Below, piece by piece: positions 1 to 6,642 of a stretch of DNA of 16,482 nt (within the stretch, counting starts at the first letter, position 1; each line of letters opens with the position of its first letter). The translations under genes were made by a program, and so were the position numbers. The stretch lies in contig CAZWNY010000042.1 in assembly GCA_964635575.1 (NCBI GenBank), positions 1 through 16,482 of the forward strand, in the 5' to 3' direction. The notes below the pieces were generated by a model. That model was not told the DNA's origin. It saw only the letters and a program-made list of their open reading frames with translations, and ran no database searches. Source of the DNA: GCA-2733415 sp964635575 (GTDB lineage: Bacteria > Bacteroidota > Bacteroidia > Flavobacteriales > Flavobacteriaceae).

Positions 1-175
1 AAAATGATGAATTTATTTTTTATGCTAAAGTTTATTATTTTGGATAACATAGTTTGATGTAATTAATTAAATGATTGAGTGATTTTAAAGGTTAGAAATC
101 AATCCTTTACAAGAGACAAATTATAATTTTTTTAGCATTTTTTACAATGACTAAATTGTTACAAAAATCTTATTT

Positions 176-586
176 TTAAATTAAATTACTAAATTTTTTT
201 GGAGGTTGAAATATCGATTTTTTTTCGAAAGTTGAAAATAAATCTTGATAATAAAAGTTTTGGATAGCTTCTATTTTGTGGCAAAGAGTGTTTAAATACG
301 GTATCTGAAATTGGTAAATTACTACAAGTTGCGTATGTATATGACAGTCACCACTTAATGGCGGATGCTGATGTTCCTTTTCTTCTTTTTTATGTTGTTC
401 TTGATGGCTGTCTTTTAAATTGCCGTAATGTTTGGAAAAGAATACAAAAATAGTATCACCGTATGCTTTTTTATGAAAAGCAATATCTTCTAACAATGCA
501 TCTGCTTTTAAAAAATCCTCATGACAAATTTGAGAGCTTTGAAAAAGAAATAAAATAGCAATAGATATGGATATTATTTTCTTCAT
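176..586 (-). CDS. Small exported His-rich protein, possible metal binder (unknown family)
   Basis: I do not recognise this gene with certainty. I place the start at the ATG at 586, giving 136 residues. A longer reading from a TTG at 595 adds only three residues. The N-terminus is a signal peptide or membrane anchor (MKK then a hydrophobic stretch to about residue 20). A Cys-His pair follows at 21-22. Residues 58-84 are strongly charged and His-rich, with His at 61, 65, 72, 74, 82 and 84 and Cys at 81. This suggests a periplasmic metal-binding or metal-sensing role, which is inference. The C-terminus contains SIFQPPK. From memory, similar endings occur in small Bacteroidota proteins encoded near metal-efflux or TonB-receptor genes, but I cannot verify that and no such neighbour is visible here. 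A -7-like element lies six bases upstream of the ATG. Confidence 0.6.
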   Translation of the reverse strand: MKKIISISIAILFLFQSSQICHEDFLKADALLEDIAFHKKAYGDTIFVFFSKHYGNLKDSHQEQHKKEEKEHQHPPLSGDCHIHTQLVVIYQFQIPYLNTLCHKIEAIQNFYYQDLFSTFEKKSIFQPPKKFSNLI

Positions 587-592
587 AAAAAA

Positions 593-600
593 CAAATGTA
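593..600 (-). promoter_or_regulatory. Putative -7 promoter element of the His-rich protein gene
   Basis: On the minus strand this reads TACATTTG and matches the Bacteroidota -7 consensus TAnnTTTG exactly. It ends six bases before the ATG at 586, so transcription would begin at or very near the start codon. No TTG was seen at the usual -33 distance, so support comes from the -7 box and its position only. Confidence 0.4.
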
Positions 601-653
601 AGTTTTTATTTTGACATTCTTTAATTATTGAAGTTGTAATTTTTACTTATGCT

Positions 654-1292
654 TTACTCTTTAAAAACAACTAAAGATGCTTTTACTCCTGTAAGTAAGT
701 TCCATTCTTGCGATGTAATTATTTCTCCTTTATCGTTTAAAACTCTAAATTGTGCGGTATTTGGACCTGATGACCCTTGGTTAAGTGCTATAAATTCAAT
801 TACGTTTTTACCTATAATTAAATCGGCATTAATACCTTTAAACCTACTAATTAATTTCATGTTTGCTTCTACAAGCACTCCATTTACATAAATTTGAACT
901 CGATCTCCATCTACATATTCATGATCTCTACATTCAATACTAAAAAATGTTCCTTTTATTCCAAAAGTTCCTAAATATTGGTCTTTTTGGTATTTATTAA
1001 GGATTTTTTTATCTCTAATATCCCATTTTTTTTGAAGCTCTTCGCCTGCATCCATTAACTCATCTTGATCAAACATACTAAATGGCTGGCTATCAAGTTT
1101 TTTGTATTCTGCTTTTATTGGTGGCAATGGTTTTCTTTTAGATTTTATAAGTTGTGTATTGTCTTTGGGGTTATTCTCTTCTATTGTATACTCAATAGTA
1201 CCTTTTATGCTTTTATCATCTAACTGATCAATCTGCGCTATTGTTGATAGCGTAAATAATAATGTAACTAATGTAGTAATTAATCGTTTCAT
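654..1292 (-). CDS. Secreted protein of unknown function
   Basis: The product is 212 residues with a clear Sec signal peptide (MKRLITT, hydrophobic to about residue 17, likely cut near TIAQ). The mature protein has a charged, probably flexible segment (residues 20-75). A beta-rich C-terminal domain follows (about 105-212) with the pattern DGDRVQIYVNG, then GINADLIIGKN, then SSGPNTAQFRV. I have seen the 'NG ... GxNxI ... N.G ... PNTA' layout in exported proteins of Flavobacteriaceae, but I cannot name the family or a function. There is no lipobox and no type IX sorting domain at the C-terminus, so the likely location is the periplasm. It is divergent from the phosphatase gene at 1765 and separated from it by 472 bases. 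No good promoter element was found upstream. Confidence 0.75.
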   Translation of the reverse strand: MKRLITTLVTLLFTLSTIAQIDQLDDKSIKGTIEYTIEENNPKDNTQLIKSKRKPLPPIKAEYKKLDSQPFSMFDQDELMDAGEELQKKWDIRDKKILNKYQKDQYLGTFGIKGTFFSIECRDHEYVDGDRVQIYVNGVLVEANMKLISRFKGINADLIIGKNVIEFIALNQGSSGPNTAQFRVLNDKGEIITSQEWNLLTGVKASLVVFKE

Positions 1293-1371
1293 TTAATGTT
1301 TTTTAGTATCGCCACTTAAAAATCTAAAAGTAAACATACCTATTCAAAAACAATACCATTTAATGTTTTTT
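1290..1371. repeat. 15-bp direct repeat upstream of the 654-1292 gene
   Basis: CATTTAATGTTTTTT occurs at 1290-1304 and again at 1357-1371, 67 bases apart. The first copy contains the start codon of the minus-strand gene (CAT at 1290-1292). It may be a small duplication, a repeated regulatory word, or chance in a very AT-rich spacer. Confidence 0.4.
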
Positions 1372-1764
1372 TTTAAATTTTTTAATTAAAAATTGTTATT
1401 CTACGACACAAAAGATAAAAAATTGTTTTGTTATAAATCATACAGAGTTAAGGTTTGATTGTAACTTTGTTAATGAACCGATTTTTTTACAAAACAAGCA
1501 TTGTTGTAATATATAAAATTTAAAAGCAAAATTTATTTTTGCAATTTTTAATTTCTGATTTGTTAAAAGTTCAAAAAAAAATCGCTAATTTTATAACCGA
1601 AAAATAAGTTTATTTTAATCTTTTTAAGAAAATATATAAATTTAAAATATGACATTTTTTTTAAACGAACCTCACCTACTTAAAAAGAAATTAATGGAAT
1701 TATTAAAAAGAATAAACATTTGCCGAATATTGGCTGCAAAACAATACCTTTAATTTAATATTAT
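1293..1764. other. Divergent intergenic region, 472 bases, AT-rich
   Basis: This spacer separates the minus-strand secreted-protein gene from the plus-strand phosphatase gene and must hold promoters for both. It contains a TAACTTTG word at 1462-1469 that fits the -7 consensus, but no TTG lies 17-21 bases upstream of it. I looked for DnaA boxes (TTATCCACA and close variants, both strands) because dnaA often sits here in related genomes, and found none. A 34-codon ORF occupies 1649-1753. No other structure was seen. Confidence 0.6.
1649..1753 (+). CDS. Possible small ORF (34 codons) just upstream of the phosphatase gene
   Basis: ATG at 1649 to TAA at 1751-1753, with an in-frame TAA two codons before the ATG. 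The predicted peptide begins MTFFLNEPHLLKKK, is basic and Leu/Lys-rich, and has one Cys. It ends 11 bases before the start of the phosphatase gene on the same strand, so it could be a leader peptide or a small co-transcribed gene. I recognise no family. In DNA this AT-rich a 34-codon ORF can arise by chance, so the call rests on position only. Confidence 0.2.
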   Translation: MTFFLNEPHLLKKKLMELLKRINICRILAAKQYL

Positions 1765-2220
1765 ATGCGTACAAAAATTTTAATGGTTTGCTTAGGTAAT
1801 ATTTGTCGTTCACCACTTGCACATGGTATTTTAGAATCTATGATGTATCCTGAAAAAGTGTTTATCGATTCCGCAGGTACATCGGCGATTCACAAAGGAG
1901 AAGCTCCAGATATTAGATCAATTGGTGTAGCAGAAAAGCACTATTTAGATATTAAAAGCCAAAAAAGCAGACAGTTTATAGCATCTGATTTTGAAGAATT
2001 TGATGTTATTTATGCAATGGACGCTAGTAATAAAAAAAACATCTTAGCGTTAGCTAAAACAGAAGCAGATAAACAAAAAGTAAAATTGATATTAAACGAA
2101 ACCCATCCAAATTTAAATTTAGAAGTACCTGACCCATATTATGGAGGGAAAAACGGGTTCGAAAATGTATATCAAATGCTACACAAAGCATGTTTAGTAA
2201 TTGCTAAAAACTTACAATAA
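1765..2220 (+). CDS. Low-molecular-weight protein tyrosine phosphatase
   Basis: The 151-residue length is normal for the family. The catalytic loop VCLGNICRS starts at residue 8 and gives the CX5R motif, with Cys9 as nucleophile and Arg15 binding phosphate. The general-acid motif DPYYGG is at residue 123 (Asp123). This is a cytosolic single-domain phosphatase expected to hydrolyse phosphotyrosine on proteins. In bacteria such enzymes often counter tyrosine kinases of polysaccharide export, but no kinase or capsule gene is in this window. The stop overlaps the next start as TAATG, so the phosphatase and methyltransferase are almost certainly co-transcribed and translationally coupled. In many Flavobacteriaceae the same pair follows dnaA (recalled synteny). 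Here dnaA is not in the preceding position. Confidence 0.93.
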   Translation: MRTKILMVCLGNICRSPLAHGILESMMYPEKVFIDSAGTSAIHKGEAPDIRSIGVAEKHYLDIKSQKSRQFIASDFEEFDVIYAMDASNKKNILALAKTEADKQKVKLILNETHPNLNLEVPDPYYGGKNGFENVYQMLHKACLVIAKNLQ

Positions 2221-2939
2221 TGGAACTTACAGGAAAACTATATTTAATACCAACTACTTTAGGGGAAACTGAACCTTTAGAGGTTTTACCAATGTCTATT
2301 AAAAATGTAATAGAAATGACTGATGAATTTATCGTAGAGAATGAAAAAACAGCAAGACGTTTTATTAAACGTATTTGTCCTAAAAAGTCACAACCCGATT
2401 TAATATTACATCCACTTAATAAGTTTACCGATCCGTCTGAGATACCGATCTTTTTAAATTCTTGCCTTTCAGGAGGTATTGTTGGCTTACTTTCAGAAGC
2501 TGGTTGTCCTGCAATTGCGGATCCTGGTGCTGATGTCGTAAAAATTGCACATGAAAAAAACATACAAGTGCGCCCATTAGTTGGTCCATCTTCTATTTTG
2601 TTAGCAATGATGGGTTCAGGGTTTAACGGACAAAATTTTGCTTTTAATGGTTATCTACCTATTGATAAAAGCGAACGTAAACAAGCCATAAAACGATTAG
2701 AAAAATTATCTTCCGACTATAATCAATCGCAAATATTTATAGAAACTCCTTATAGAAACAATAAAATTTTGGAAGACTTAACAATCGTTTTACAATCGTA
2801 CACCAAAATTTGTGTGGCTTGTGATATTACTTTACCGTCTGAAGTTATTTTAACTAAAACCGCTAAACAATGGAAAAATTGTAAACTGGATTTACACAAA
2901 CGCCCTACAATATTTATTATTCAAAAAGAGGCATTGTAA
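2220..2939 (+). CDS. SAM-dependent methyltransferase, tetrapyrrole-methylase fold (RsmI-like)
   Basis: The 239-residue protein has the tetrapyrrole-methylase layout. It starts with a beta strand, GKLYLIPTTLG (residues 5-15). The motif SEAGCPAIADPG at 92-103 matches the family's G-x-P-x-x-[SA]-DPG SAM-binding loop. VGPSSILLAMMGSG and FNGYLP follow, then an IETPYRN segment. These are the landmarks of RsmI, which 2'-O-methylates C1402 of 16S rRNA. Flavobacteria usually carry a separate, longer RsmI (about 280 residues as I recall). This shorter paralogue is normally annotated only as a SAM-dependent methyltransferase, so its substrate (rRNA, small molecule or other) is open. It overlaps the phosphatase gene by one base. 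It converges on the lysozyme-like gene with only 13 bases between the two stops and no obvious terminator. Confidence 0.85.
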   Translation: MELTGKLYLIPTTLGETEPLEVLPMSIKNVIEMTDEFIVENEKTARRFIKRICPKKSQPDLILHPLNKFTDPSEIPIFLNSCLSGGIVGLLSEAGCPAIADPGADVVKIAHEKNIQVRPLVGPSSILLAMMGSGFNGQNFAFNGYLPIDKSERKQAIKRLEKLSSDYNQSQIFIETPYRNNKILEDLTIVLQSYTKICVACDITLPSEVILTKTAKQWKNCKLDLHKRPTIFIIQKEAL

Positions 2940-2952
2940 TTAACCTGTTTCG

Positions 2953-3585
2953 CTAACTTGCTTTTGCTCTTTGGTTTTCTTTTAAGTGAGAAACGTTATA
3001 ATTTGCGAATTTTTTCATATAAACACGTACTGAAACTCCATTTGCGTCACTAAACGTGTTTTTTCCATAGCTTCGTAAAAACTTTTTTACACTTCCTGGA
3101 CCACCTAAATGTGCTGCTGCTAAAATACCTGATTCAGTTACCTTAACACCTGAAATAGTTTTGCCTACAAAGCGTTTAATATCTCTACGTAACACCCATT
3201 TATTACGAGATAAATTGGCCTCAAATGCTTTTTCTTGTAGTAATGAGCTGTTAATAAAATATTGGGTATCGTAAACGCCTAACATTTTTAAGGTAGATTT
3301 CCCAAACTGATATTTACCTAAATATCCAAAACTGTTTATGACTCCATATCTTCCTTGAGATTCTTTAAAACCTAAAGCTTCTTTAAAACCTGCAAACGAT
3401 TTTCCTAAAAACATTGAAAAATAGGTAGGTTTTTCAATTTCATTTTCATTTAAAACTGTGTAGTACAATTTTAATTTATTTACTTTAACAACTGTTGCAT
3501 TAGCAGATTCATTTGCTGTAAATCCTGATGTTATAAAAAATATAACTATCGAGATTATGAAAATTTTTGTAATTTTTTGTATCAT
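2953..3585 (-). CDS. Exported lysozyme-like (lytic transglycosylase fold) protein
   Basis: The product is 210 residues. Residues 1-24 form a signal peptide or N-terminal membrane anchor (MIQK, then a long hydrophobic run). The lysozyme-like region spans about 68-185. FKESQGRYGVINSFGYLGKYQFG (split here: FKESQGRY at 73-80, YLGKYQFG at 88-95) resembles the catalytic-Glu motif 'E[ST]xGxxxxxNxxGxxGxxQF' of transglycosylases, with Glu75 as candidate acid. AAHLGGPGSVKKFL further on matches the 'A.hl.G...v..fl' helix of the family. It therefore probably cleaves, or binds, peptidoglycan in the periplasm. Related genes are sometimes named peptidoglycan-binding LysM proteins, but I see no LysM repeat here. 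It lies 149 bases downstream of mltG on the same strand and has its own -7-like element. Confidence 0.72.
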   Translation of the reverse strand: MIQKITKIFIISIVIFFITSGFTANESANATVVKVNKLKLYYTVLNENEIEKPTYFSMFLGKSFAGFKEALGFKESQGRYGVINSFGYLGKYQFGKSTLKMLGVYDTQYFINSSLLQEKAFEANLSRNKWVLRRDIKRFVGKTISGVKVTESGILAAAHLGGPGSVKKFLRSYGKNTFSDANGVSVRVYMKKFANYNVSHLKENQRAKAS

Positions 3586-3657
3586 AACTAATAGATTTTT
3601 TAAGACTAACTTTTTGTGTTTAAATCACATTTGTAAAACGCTTAAAATTTCAGTTGG

Positions 3658-3665
3658 CAAATATA
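3658..3665 (-). promoter_or_regulatory. Putative -7 promoter element of the lysozyme-like gene
   Basis: The minus strand reads TATATTTG, an exact match to TAnnTTTG, 72 bases upstream of the ATG at 3585. No TTG was seen at the expected -33 distance. It suggests the gene can be transcribed separately from the dapF operon upstream. Confidence 0.35.
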
Positions 3666-3734
3666 GTGACAAAAAACTATAACTATAATGTTTTCAGTAA
3701 TTTATATTAACAAAGTTATAAACAGCATTGTGAT

Positions 3735-4760
3735 TTAATGAATTTTAGCAACCCAATTTCTATACGCAATAGCGTTTCTATTATGTTGTGCTAAGGTTTT
3801 TGCAAAAGTATGATACCCCATTTTTTTTATGTTAGCTACAAAATATAGGTATTTATGATGTTCGTAATTTAGCACCGCGTTAATTGCCGAAATATCAGGC
3901 ATTACAATTGGACCTGGAGGAATACCTGAATTTACATACGTATTATAAGGGTGTTTTAATGTTAAGTGTGTATTTAATACGCGTTTTAATTGTACTCCTG
4001 TAGTTTTTTTGACAGCATACACCACTGTTGGATCTGCTTGTAATAACATTCCTATTTTAAAACGGTTCATATAAACACCGGCAACACGTGGACGTTCATC
4101 AATTTTAACGGTTTCTTTTTGCACTATTGCAGCTAAAGCTATTACTTGTTTTGGTGTTAATCCTATTTTTTTAGCTTTCGCTAATCGTTTAACGTTCCAA
4201 AATTTATTGTATTCTCTTAACATTTTATCTCTAAACTTATTTGGAGAAGTGTTCCAAAAAAAATCATAACTATTAGCTATGTACATACCTAAAGCGGTAT
4301 CTTTATTAAAATTATTATTTTTTAAAAAGGATGTATCTGTAAACGATTTTAATAACAAAGTACTGTCTGGTTCTATTTGTTTTGCTATTCTTCCTGCTAA
4401 TGATGCCAACGATTCTTGATTATTAAACGATACTCGTACGGGTTTATTTTTAGATCGCAAAACGGTAATAATATCGTTATTTGTCATTCCTTTTTTAATT
4501 TCATATTTACCTGCTTTTACATTTTGAATGTATTTTTTTTGATTGGCAACAGATTTAAATGTTTCTATGTTTTTTAATAAAGGAGCTATGTCTTCTAACA
4601 CTTCTTCAAAATTAGCTGTTGAAGATATATAGATTGTTGATTTTTCATTATTAAATGCCGTATTTGGAGTTAACAGTGCGTTATAGACATAGTACGCGAA
4701 AAAACTGCAGGCTACTAGCCCTAATAAGGTAATGATTGTTAGTATTTTTTTAATGTACAT
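3735..4760 (-). CDS. mltG: Endolytic murein transglycosylase MltG (YceG-like)
   Basis: The protein is 341 residues, close to the family's usual length. Residues about 5-27 form a single transmembrane anchor, placing the catalytic domain in the periplasm. The hallmark motif is AAIVQKETVKIDERPRVAGV, with catalytic Glu216. It is followed by YMNRFKIGMLLQADPTVVYAV, where family members have 'NRL..GM.LQ.DPTV.Y', and by NTYVNSGIPPGPI. MltG cuts nascent glycan strands in the membrane to set their length and release them from the lipid carrier. The gene starts inside the end of the GNAT gene (11-base overlap), which lies directly downstream of dapF. The three thus form one transcription unit linking peptidoglycan precursor synthesis with glycan processing. 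Confidence 0.95.
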   Translation of the reverse strand: MYIKKILTIITLLGLVACSFFAYYVYNALLTPNTAFNNEKSTIYISSTANFEEVLEDIAPLLKNIETFKSVANQKKYIQNVKAGKYEIKKGMTNNDIITVLRSKNKPVRVSFNNQESLASLAGRIAKQIEPDSTLLLKSFTDTSFLKNNNFNKDTALGMYIANSYDFFWNTSPNKFRDKMLREYNKFWNVKRLAKAKKIGLTPKQVIALAAIVQKETVKIDERPRVAGVYMNRFKIGMLLQADPTVVYAVKKTTGVQLKRVLNTHLTLKHPYNTYVNSGIPPGPIVMPDISAINAVLNYEHHKYLYFVANIKKMGYHTFAKTLAQHNRNAIAYRNWVAKIH

Positions 4761-5280
4761 TGTTTTTGATGTATTGAAATAAATATTCGTTTTTATATGT
4801 ATTATTGTCTAAAACCCAATCTTTTTTTACAGCACTTTGCGTGAAATTTAATTTTTTAAAAAGGCTGATACTTGCTGTGTTATTTTCTAAAACATTAGCG
4901 TATATTTGATGAACTCCTAAAATTTTCAAACAGTAATTGAGCAATAATTGTAAACTATTGTAAGCTATGTTTTGTTGTCGATATGCTTCTAAAATAAGGA
5001 CTCCTACTCCTACTTTTTTATTTTTAGGGTCAAAATCAAATAAATCTACTACGCCAAATGTTTCCTTTTTGTAAGATGATATTACTAAGCGTAGTTGTTT
5101 AACTTCATAAATGTCTTTGTGTGCGTTTTCTAAGTATTGACGGATTATATATTTAGAAAACGGTGTTTGTGTTTGGCTCACTTCCCAGTTATCGGTGTTG
5201 TTTTCTATTTGATAAACCAGTTCTAAATCTTCTGGTTCTAATGCTCGTAAATAAATATGTTCTCCTTTTAATATTAACAT
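4750..5280 (-). CDS. GNAT-family N-acetyltransferase (RimJ/RimL type)
   Basis: The product is 176 residues, typical for the RimJ/RimL group. It begins with GEHIYLRALEPEDLE (residues 6-20), the common N-terminal strand-helix. The acetyl-CoA region is EAYRQQNIAYNSLQLLL (98-114), where the usual Q/R-x-x-G-x-G/A loop has lost its glycines (RQQNIA). The C-terminal half carries HQIYANVLENNTASISLFKKLNF, the classic 'N..a..ly.k.GF' helix of this fold. The acceptor is unknown and could be a protein N-terminus or a small amine. It overlaps dapF by 7 bases and mltG by 11 bases, so it is translationally coupled to both. This arrangement suggests, without proving, a cell-wall or growth-linked role. Confidence 0.88.
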   Translation of the reverse strand: MLILKGEHIYLRALEPEDLELVYQIENNTDNWEVSQTQTPFSKYIIRQYLENAHKDIYEVKQLRLVISSYKKETFGVVDLFDFDPKNKKVGVGVLILEAYRQQNIAYNSLQLLLNYCLKILGVHQIYANVLENNTASISLFKKLNFTQSAVKKDWVLDNNTYKNEYLFQYIKNNVH

Positions 5281-6056
5281 GTAATTTCGCCTTTAAAAAC
5301 CTGAATAGCTTTACCTGTTAGATATATTTGCGTATAATTTCCGTTTTTTTCTTTAAAAGATACTTGCAAAGTTCCTCCTTGTACTTGTAGGCTTAGTGTA
5401 GTTGCTGTGGCTTCGTTTAAATAGTGCATTGCTAAAGCTACTGCGGTTGCTCCTGTTCCGCAGGACAAGGTTTCGTCTTCTACGCCACGTTCATAGGTTC
5501 GCATTTTATATGTGGTATCGTTTATTTTTTTTACAAAATTTACATTACTTCCTTCTTTTCCGTATATTTTATTTCGAATGTTACTCCCTAATGTTTTAAT
5601 ATTAAACGTTAAAATATGGTCTTCAAATTGTACATGGTGTGGTGATCCTGTATCTAAGAATACTGCATTTTCTTTTATTTCTATTTTTGTTACATCTCGC
5701 ATTTGTAAACTTACTGTTTCGGTATTAATAGTCGCATGATGCAAACCGTCTATTGCTTCAAATGTAGTGTTGTTTTTAATTATTTTTAAATAATTTGCAA
5801 AGGCTACAATGCATCTTCCTCCGTTACCACACATGGTACTTTGATTCCCATCTGCATTAAAATATATCATTTTAAAATCGGAAGTTTTACTGTTTTCTAA
5901 TAAAATAAGTCCGTCTGCACCAATACCAAAACGTCTATCGCACAAAAAATTAATGGTTTTAACGGAGTTGTGTTTTAGTGCATTACTCCGATTATCAATT
6001 AGCACAAAATCGTTTCCTGTTCCTTGATATTTATAAAATGTAAGTGTATTTTTCAT
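5274..6056 (-). CDS. dapF: Diaminopimelate epimerase
   Basis: DapF interconverts LL- and meso-diaminopimelate without a cofactor, supplying lysine synthesis and the peptidoglycan cross-linking residue. The protein is 260 residues, within the family range. It opens with FYKYQGTGNDFVLIDNR, the conserved N-terminus. Both catalytic cysteines are present: Cys76 in MCGNGGRC and Cys199 in LSCGTGATA. SPHHVQF and VNFV, seen in other DapF proteins, lie between them, and YERGVEDETLSCG precedes the second cysteine. It is the first gene of the overlapping dapF - GNAT - mltG unit. A -7-like element ends eight bases before the ATG, so the operon promoter is probably right at the start codon. Confidence 0.97.
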   Translation of the reverse strand: MKNTLTFYKYQGTGNDFVLIDNRSNALKHNSVKTINFLCDRRFGIGADGLILLENSKTSDFKMIYFNADGNQSTMCGNGGRCIVAFANYLKIIKNNTTFEAIDGLHHATINTETVSLQMRDVTKIEIKENAVFLDTGSPHHVQFEDHILTFNIKTLGSNIRNKIYGKEGSNVNFVKKINDTTYKMRTYERGVEDETLSCGTGATAVALAMHYLNEATATTLSLQVQGGTLQVSFKEKNGNYTQIYLTGKAIQVFKGEITC

Positions 6057-6064
6057 CTGTAAAG

Positions 6065-6072
6065 CAAATGTA
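6065..6072 (-). promoter_or_regulatory. Putative -7 promoter element of the dapF operon
   Basis: The minus strand reads TACATTTG, matching TAnnTTTG, with eight bases between it and the dapF ATG at 6056. The predicted transcript would have almost no leader. No clear -33 TTG was found at 17-21 bases spacing. Confidence 0.4.
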
Positions 6073-6249
6073 CAAGTTTAAATAGAGTTGTGAAAATGTT
6101 TTTTTTTAGTAATTTGATTCATATTTGCAATATTTATTAAAAAAAGCCTCTTGTTTGTATCAATATTATAAAAACTGGGAATTAATTAATTTACGCAGCT
6201 TAAAATATAGTGCTATTTTTTTGAATTGAATTTTTTGATTTTACATCAA

Positions 6250-6597
6250 TTAAAACAAGCGTTTTATGGGTCCTTTGAGGTCATCTAGTTTTCCTAAATC
6301 TTTTTTTACGGAATCTATTTCAGATTTTACATCTTTTACAAATTTAGTGTCTATAGTTGCATCATCTATTGTTTTGGTAATATCATCTTTTAACTTTGTT
6401 ACAATACCTCCATCAAACTCGTTTGCGCTACGTGTAATTTCTGATTTTATTTCGTTTGTAGCATTTTTAAGTTGCGTCATTCCTTTCCCTAAACTTCTTG
6501 CTATTTCGGGTAATTTATCGGTGCCAAAAATCATAACTACAATAAAGAGTACAAAAATAGTTTCGCCACCGCTAATAAATAAAAAGAATGTATTCAT
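6250..6597 (-). CDS. tatA: Twin-arginine translocase subunit TatA/TatE-like
   Basis: I start at the ATG at 6597 (MNTFFLF), giving 115 residues. An upstream in-frame ATG at 6618 would add seven residues, but it lies above the likely promoter element. The N-terminal helix, about residues 3-22, is hydrophobic. The TatA hinge FGTDKLPEIARSLGKG follows, with the conserved Phe-Gly and Pro, and then an amphipathic helix to about residue 50. The remaining tail is acidic and lysine-rich with coiled-coil character. TatA forms the pore component that exports folded proteins bearing twin-arginine signals. No tatC lies in this window. The gene stands alone, 193 bases upstream of dapF on the same strand. 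Confidence 0.92.
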   Translation of the reverse strand: MNTFFLFISGGETIFVLFIVVMIFGTDKLPEIARSLGKGMTQLKNATNEIKSEITRSANEFDGGIVTKLKDDITKTIDDATIDTKFVKDVKSEIDSVKKDLGKLDDLKGPIKRLF

Positions 6598-6601
6598 ACT
6601 A

Positions 6602-6609
6602 CAAATATA
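6602..6609 (-). promoter_or_regulatory. Putative -7 promoter element of tatA
   Basis: The minus strand reads TATATTTG, matching TAnnTTTG, and ends four bases before the ATG at 6597. This supports the shorter tatA start and predicts a leaderless or nearly leaderless mRNA. The expected -33 region (about 6627-6632) falls within a tandem heptamer repeat and has no TTG. Confidence 0.42.
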
Positions 6610-6621
6610 ATAAAGCATTTT

Positions 6622-6642
6622 CTATTTTCTATTTTCTATTTC
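6622..6642. repeat. Three tandem copies of a 7-bp unit (CTATTTY) upstream of tatA
   Basis: CTATTTT, CTATTTT and CTATTTC follow one another directly. They begin 12 bases upstream of the putative tatA -7 box, so they cover where a -33 element should be. Copy-number change here would alter promoter spacing. Confidence 0.6.

Noticed and set aside
1..175. Short plus-strand ORF starting near base 4 and possible gene tail at the left edge
   Set aside because: Only 17 codons, no recognisable residues, and the region is the downstream side of the minus-strand gene. Nothing supports a gene here.
1462..1469. TAACTTTG as promoter of the phosphatase gene
   Set aside because: It matches the -7 consensus, but no TTG lies 17-21 bases upstream and it would leave a leader of about 290 bases. 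Chance matches are expected in this composition.
1293..1764. Replication origin next to the phosphatase gene
   Set aside because: Considered because related genomes have dnaA here, but there is no dnaA and no DnaA-box cluster on either strand.
5402..5739. Plus-strand reading frames inside dapF
   Set aside because: They are antisense shadows of dapF with aromatic/leucine-rich low-complexity translation and no family resemblance.
6266..6610. Plus-strand reading frame opposite tatA
   Set aside because: Antisense shadow: tatA on the minus strand has clear family motifs and this frame has none.
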